In this document: positions 19,612-21,222 of the stretch, piece after piece
Numbering within the stretch: position 1 is the stretch's first letter
How the letters are laid out: each line of letters opens with the position of its first letter
Source of the DNA: a virus
DNA length: 21,222 nucleotides
Direction: 5' to 3' (one strand)
Virus record (IMG/VR): IMGVR_UViG_3300025896_001614
Span: 1 to 21,222 of that record
Program-made: the position numbers and the translations under genes
The notes under the pieces: generated by a model
Database searches by the model: none
What the model saw: only the letters and a program-made list of their open reading frames with translations
What the model was told of the DNA's origin: nothing

Positions 19612-20867
19612 TGGTAATGATGCGTGACCCTAATTGGACAGGTCCAGGTCTAGGACCTTTTATTGATGTTCCCGAAGACAAGGCTCCCGAGGACAATACC
19701 CCTAAAGAAATAGATGTATCTAGTATTGCTGACCTGTACAACACTGTTGGTGGGCGTGTAACTGGTTTAGTTCAAACATATATTGACGAAATTTATGCTG
19801 GCGCAAAAACTGGACAATACAGTATTGCTGATGTTCAGAACGCTTTAAACACTGTGAATGAACAAGCCAATTTGGGAATGACTGGTGCTTACGGTTCGGG
19901 TGTTGGTGTGGTTGCGGTTAACCCAGGTGGCGATGGCGGTGGCGGCGGTGATGGTGGTGGCGGTGGCGGCGATACTGGTGGCGGCGGTGATGGTGGCGGC
20001 GATACTGGTGATGGTTTTGAAACTGCTACAAGCATTTTGCAGGCAACCCTCAAATACTATGGAATGGATAACCCACAATTGTTGGCTGATGTTAAAGGTG
20101 CTTTGGCTGACCGCCGTTTAACAGCATCTTCAACGATTGACGACATTGGTATTCAATTACGTGAATCTGCTGCGTTCAAAGAACGCTTCTCCGCCAATGA
20201 GGCTCGACGCAATGCTAATAAGCCTGCCTATTCGGTGAGCCAGTATTTACAGTTGGAATCCTCATACCGTAATACGCTATTGAGTGCAGGTATGCCAGCA
20301 GACTTCTACAACGAAACATCAGACTTCGCCAACTTCATCGCCAACGACATTTCCCCAGACGAAATCAAAACCCGAGTAGACCAAGGCTACGCCTCAGTCA
20401 AAAACGCTGACCCAGCCGTAGTCAATGAACTCAAAAGCATGTACGGACTAGATGACAGCACACTCGCAGCGTTCTTCGTAGACCCTGTTAGAACCAAAGA
20501 CGCAGTGGTCAGAGCAGCCAGAGCAGCCGAAATAGCCTCACAAGCCCGCCAACAAGCAGGCATTAGCCTCGGAGCACCAGCAGCAGAACTACTTGTCCAA
20601 CAAGGCGTAACCCAAGACATAGCCCGACAAGCCTTTACAAACGTAGCCCAACTACAAGAACTCACCCGCCCATTACAAGGAGAACAAGCGTTGACACAAG
20701 AAGAACTAGTAGCAGGCTCACTGGGAACAAACGCTGCAGCCGCACAACGAGTAGCCATGACTAAACGTCGACGCACAGCAACCTTCCAAGAAGGCGGAGG
20801 GTTCGCAGAACAAAACTCCCTCACCCAATCAAACCGCAACGTCGGTCTTACTACCGTAGGGCAATAG
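19611..20867 (+). CDS. structural protein with Gly/Asp-rich linker
   Basis: 418 residues, ATG overlapping the previous stop. An N-terminal helical part (35-95) is followed by a Gly/Asp/Thr linker (105-135) coded by direct repeats, then a helical domain: 'YSVSQYLQLESSYRNTLLSA', 'GMPADFYNETSDFANFIAND', 'ISPDEIKTRVDQGYASVKNA', 'MYGLDDSTLAAFFVDP'. The signature 'YL.LE..YR..L..AG.P..FY....DFa.FI.ND.SP.E' and a C-terminus with 'FQEGGGFAEQ' mark a family widespread in actinophages beside capsid genes, probably related to the C-terminal part of the preceding protein. Last gene before the second leader. Confidence 0.8.
   Translation: MVMMRDPNWTGPGLGPFIDVPEDKAPEDNTPKEIDVSSIADLYNTVGGRVTGLVQTYIDEIYAGAKTGQYSIADVQNALNTVNEQANLGMTGAYGSGVGVVAVNPGGDGGGGGDGGGGGGDTGGGGDGGGDTGDGFETATSILQATLKYYGMDNPQLLADVKGALADRRLTASSTIDDIGIQLRESAAFKERFSANEARRNANKPAYSVSQYLQLESSYRNTLLSAGMPADFYNETSDFANFIANDISPDEIKTRVDQGYASVKNADPAVVNELKSMYGLDDSTLAAFFVDPVRTKDAVVRAARAAEIASQARQQAGISLGAPAAELLVQQGVTQDIARQAFTNVAQLQELTRPLQGEQALTQEELVAGSLGTNAAAAQRVAMTKRRRTATFQEGGGFAEQNSLTQSNRNVGLTTVGQ
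19926..20016 (+). repeat. in-frame GGTGGC-type direct repeats
   Basis: GGTGGCGGCGGTGATGGTGG occurs at 19938-19957 and 19977-19996 (39 nt apart), and GGTGGCGGCGATACTGGTG at 19962-19980 and 19992-20010 (30 nt apart). Offsets are multiples of three, so gain or loss keeps the frame of the Gly-rich linker. Confidence 0.85.
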
Positions 20868-20884
20868 CACACATTATTAAATAA

Positions 20885-21026
20885 GTTGTGTTATAGTTAC
20901 AAACGATACCTTAAACGGTAGGAACCTGTACGGGAATCCCCCGCACCGTACGGCGACATGGGGTGACCAATCAACCGCAGCCACCACGTACCTCGGACAT
21001 GGTGTGGGCAGAAACGAGAGTGCCAT
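20885..21026 (+). promoter_or_regulatory. late leader 2, related to leader at 6708-6849
   Basis: 142 nt from GTTGT to the ATG, the same length as leader 1. Shared blocks: AGGAACC (20920-20926), a stem GTACGG/CCGTAC (20928-20933/20946-20951) with a 12-nt loop GAATCCCCCGCA, GGTG..AACC (20962-20976), GACATGGTGT (20996-21005) and GAGAGTGCCATATGTC (21016-21031). CCACCA near 20981 can pair either with TGGGGTG upstream or with TGGTG downstream, giving alternative folds. No gene lies within it. Confidence 0.6.
20889..20897 (+). promoter_or_regulatory. extended -10 promoter element
   Basis: TGTTATAGT fits the extended -10 form TGnTATAAT with one mismatch; no good -35 is seen at the normal distance. 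It lies at the start of leader 2 and would drive the scaffold and capsid genes. Confidence 0.45.
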
Positions 21027-21222
21027 ATGTCAGATATTGACAACTACGACAACGACGACCAAATGGAATCAAACCAAAACCCTGTTAGGGCAAGGATGAA
21101 ACAATTGGAGAAAGAAACCGCCGACCTACGCAAGTTGGTAGCGGAATCTGAAGTAGCAAAAAGAGAACTAGCGTTTGTGAAAGCAGGCATCGACCTGACT
21201 GCACCAGCGTCAAAGTACTTTG
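21027..21222 (+). CDS. scaffold-like protein, 3' end outside window
   Basis: 65 codons are visible. MSDIDNYDNDDQMESNQNPV is acidic and probably disordered; 'RARMKQLEKETADLRKLVAE' is a coiled coil, followed by 'AKRELAFVKAGIDLTAPASK'. An acidic start, a coiled coil and then 'AF.KAGid......yF' is typical of actinophage capsid-assembly scaffold proteins, which fill the procapsid and leave before packaging. A capsid gene is expected downstream of the window. Start chosen by the ATG with GAGAG at a 6-nt spacer. Confidence 0.75.
   Translation, partial: MSDIDNYDNDDQMESNQNPVRARMKQLEKETADLRKLVAESEVAKRELAFVKAGIDLTAPASKYF

Noticed and set aside
20387-20872. 161-residue minus-strand frame opposite the 418-residue protein gene
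   Set aside because: Opposite-strand shadow; Ser/Ala/Cys-rich and without a ribosome site.
1-21222. CRISPR array, insertion sequence or integrase
   Set aside because: No regularly spaced repeats, no transposase and no recombinase motifs were seen on either strand.

Overview
The window looks like part of a tailed bacteriophage (or prophage) genome whose host is an actinobacterium. The seen evidence is a terminase large subunit, a portal protein and a run of virion proteins of actinophage type, plus a WhiB-family regulator with the exact four-cysteine pattern; WhiB proteins are confined to actinobacteria and their phages. Base composition is moderate rather than GC-rich. Together with phage-borne whiB this suggests an uncultured, possibly freshwater, actinophage. 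That last step is inference.

Layout. (1) Positions 1-831, rightward: the end of a small-gene cluster (DUF6378-like protein, a cysteine-rich protein, two possible microproteins, WhiB). (2) Positions 5955 down to 890, leftward: 22 very small genes, most joined by ATGA or TAATG overlaps, many found only by reading below 60 codons. Their transcription is punctuated by two TTGACA-type promoters that share a 17-nt sequence, a perfect CRP/GlxR-type palindrome, a tRNA T-arm-like hairpin, a hairpin directly after a stop codon, and two related multibranch hairpins closed by CCCTAG/CTAGGG. A stem-loop with a U-run at 835-879 ends the unit where it meets the rightward cluster. (3) Positions 5956-6849: about 0.9 kb with no convincing gene but much potential RNA structure. 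(4) Positions 6850-21222, rightward late operon: two small proteins with lysine tails, TerL with an N-terminal helix-turn-helix, portal, a Pro/Ala-rich protein, a 1608-residue virion protein, three further virion-associated proteins, then the start of a scaffold-like gene.

The most unusual observation is a pair of related 142-nt leaders, one before the first late gene (6708-6849) and one before the scaffold gene (20885-21026). They have the same length from a GTTGT block to the ATG and end in a nearly identical 16-nt start-site sequence. In the first copy the aligned ATG lies in a different frame from the late gene, and a heptamer A_AAA_AAG sits exactly where a -1 slip would join the two frames.

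Working together: the leftward small genes are presumably early or host-takeover and lysogeny-type functions under host sigma factor control, possibly tuned by cAMP through a CRP/GlxR homologue. The rightward genes package DNA (TerL, portal) and build the head and its internal or connector proteins. No integrase, repressor, lysis gene, major capsid gene or tail gene is visible in this window.
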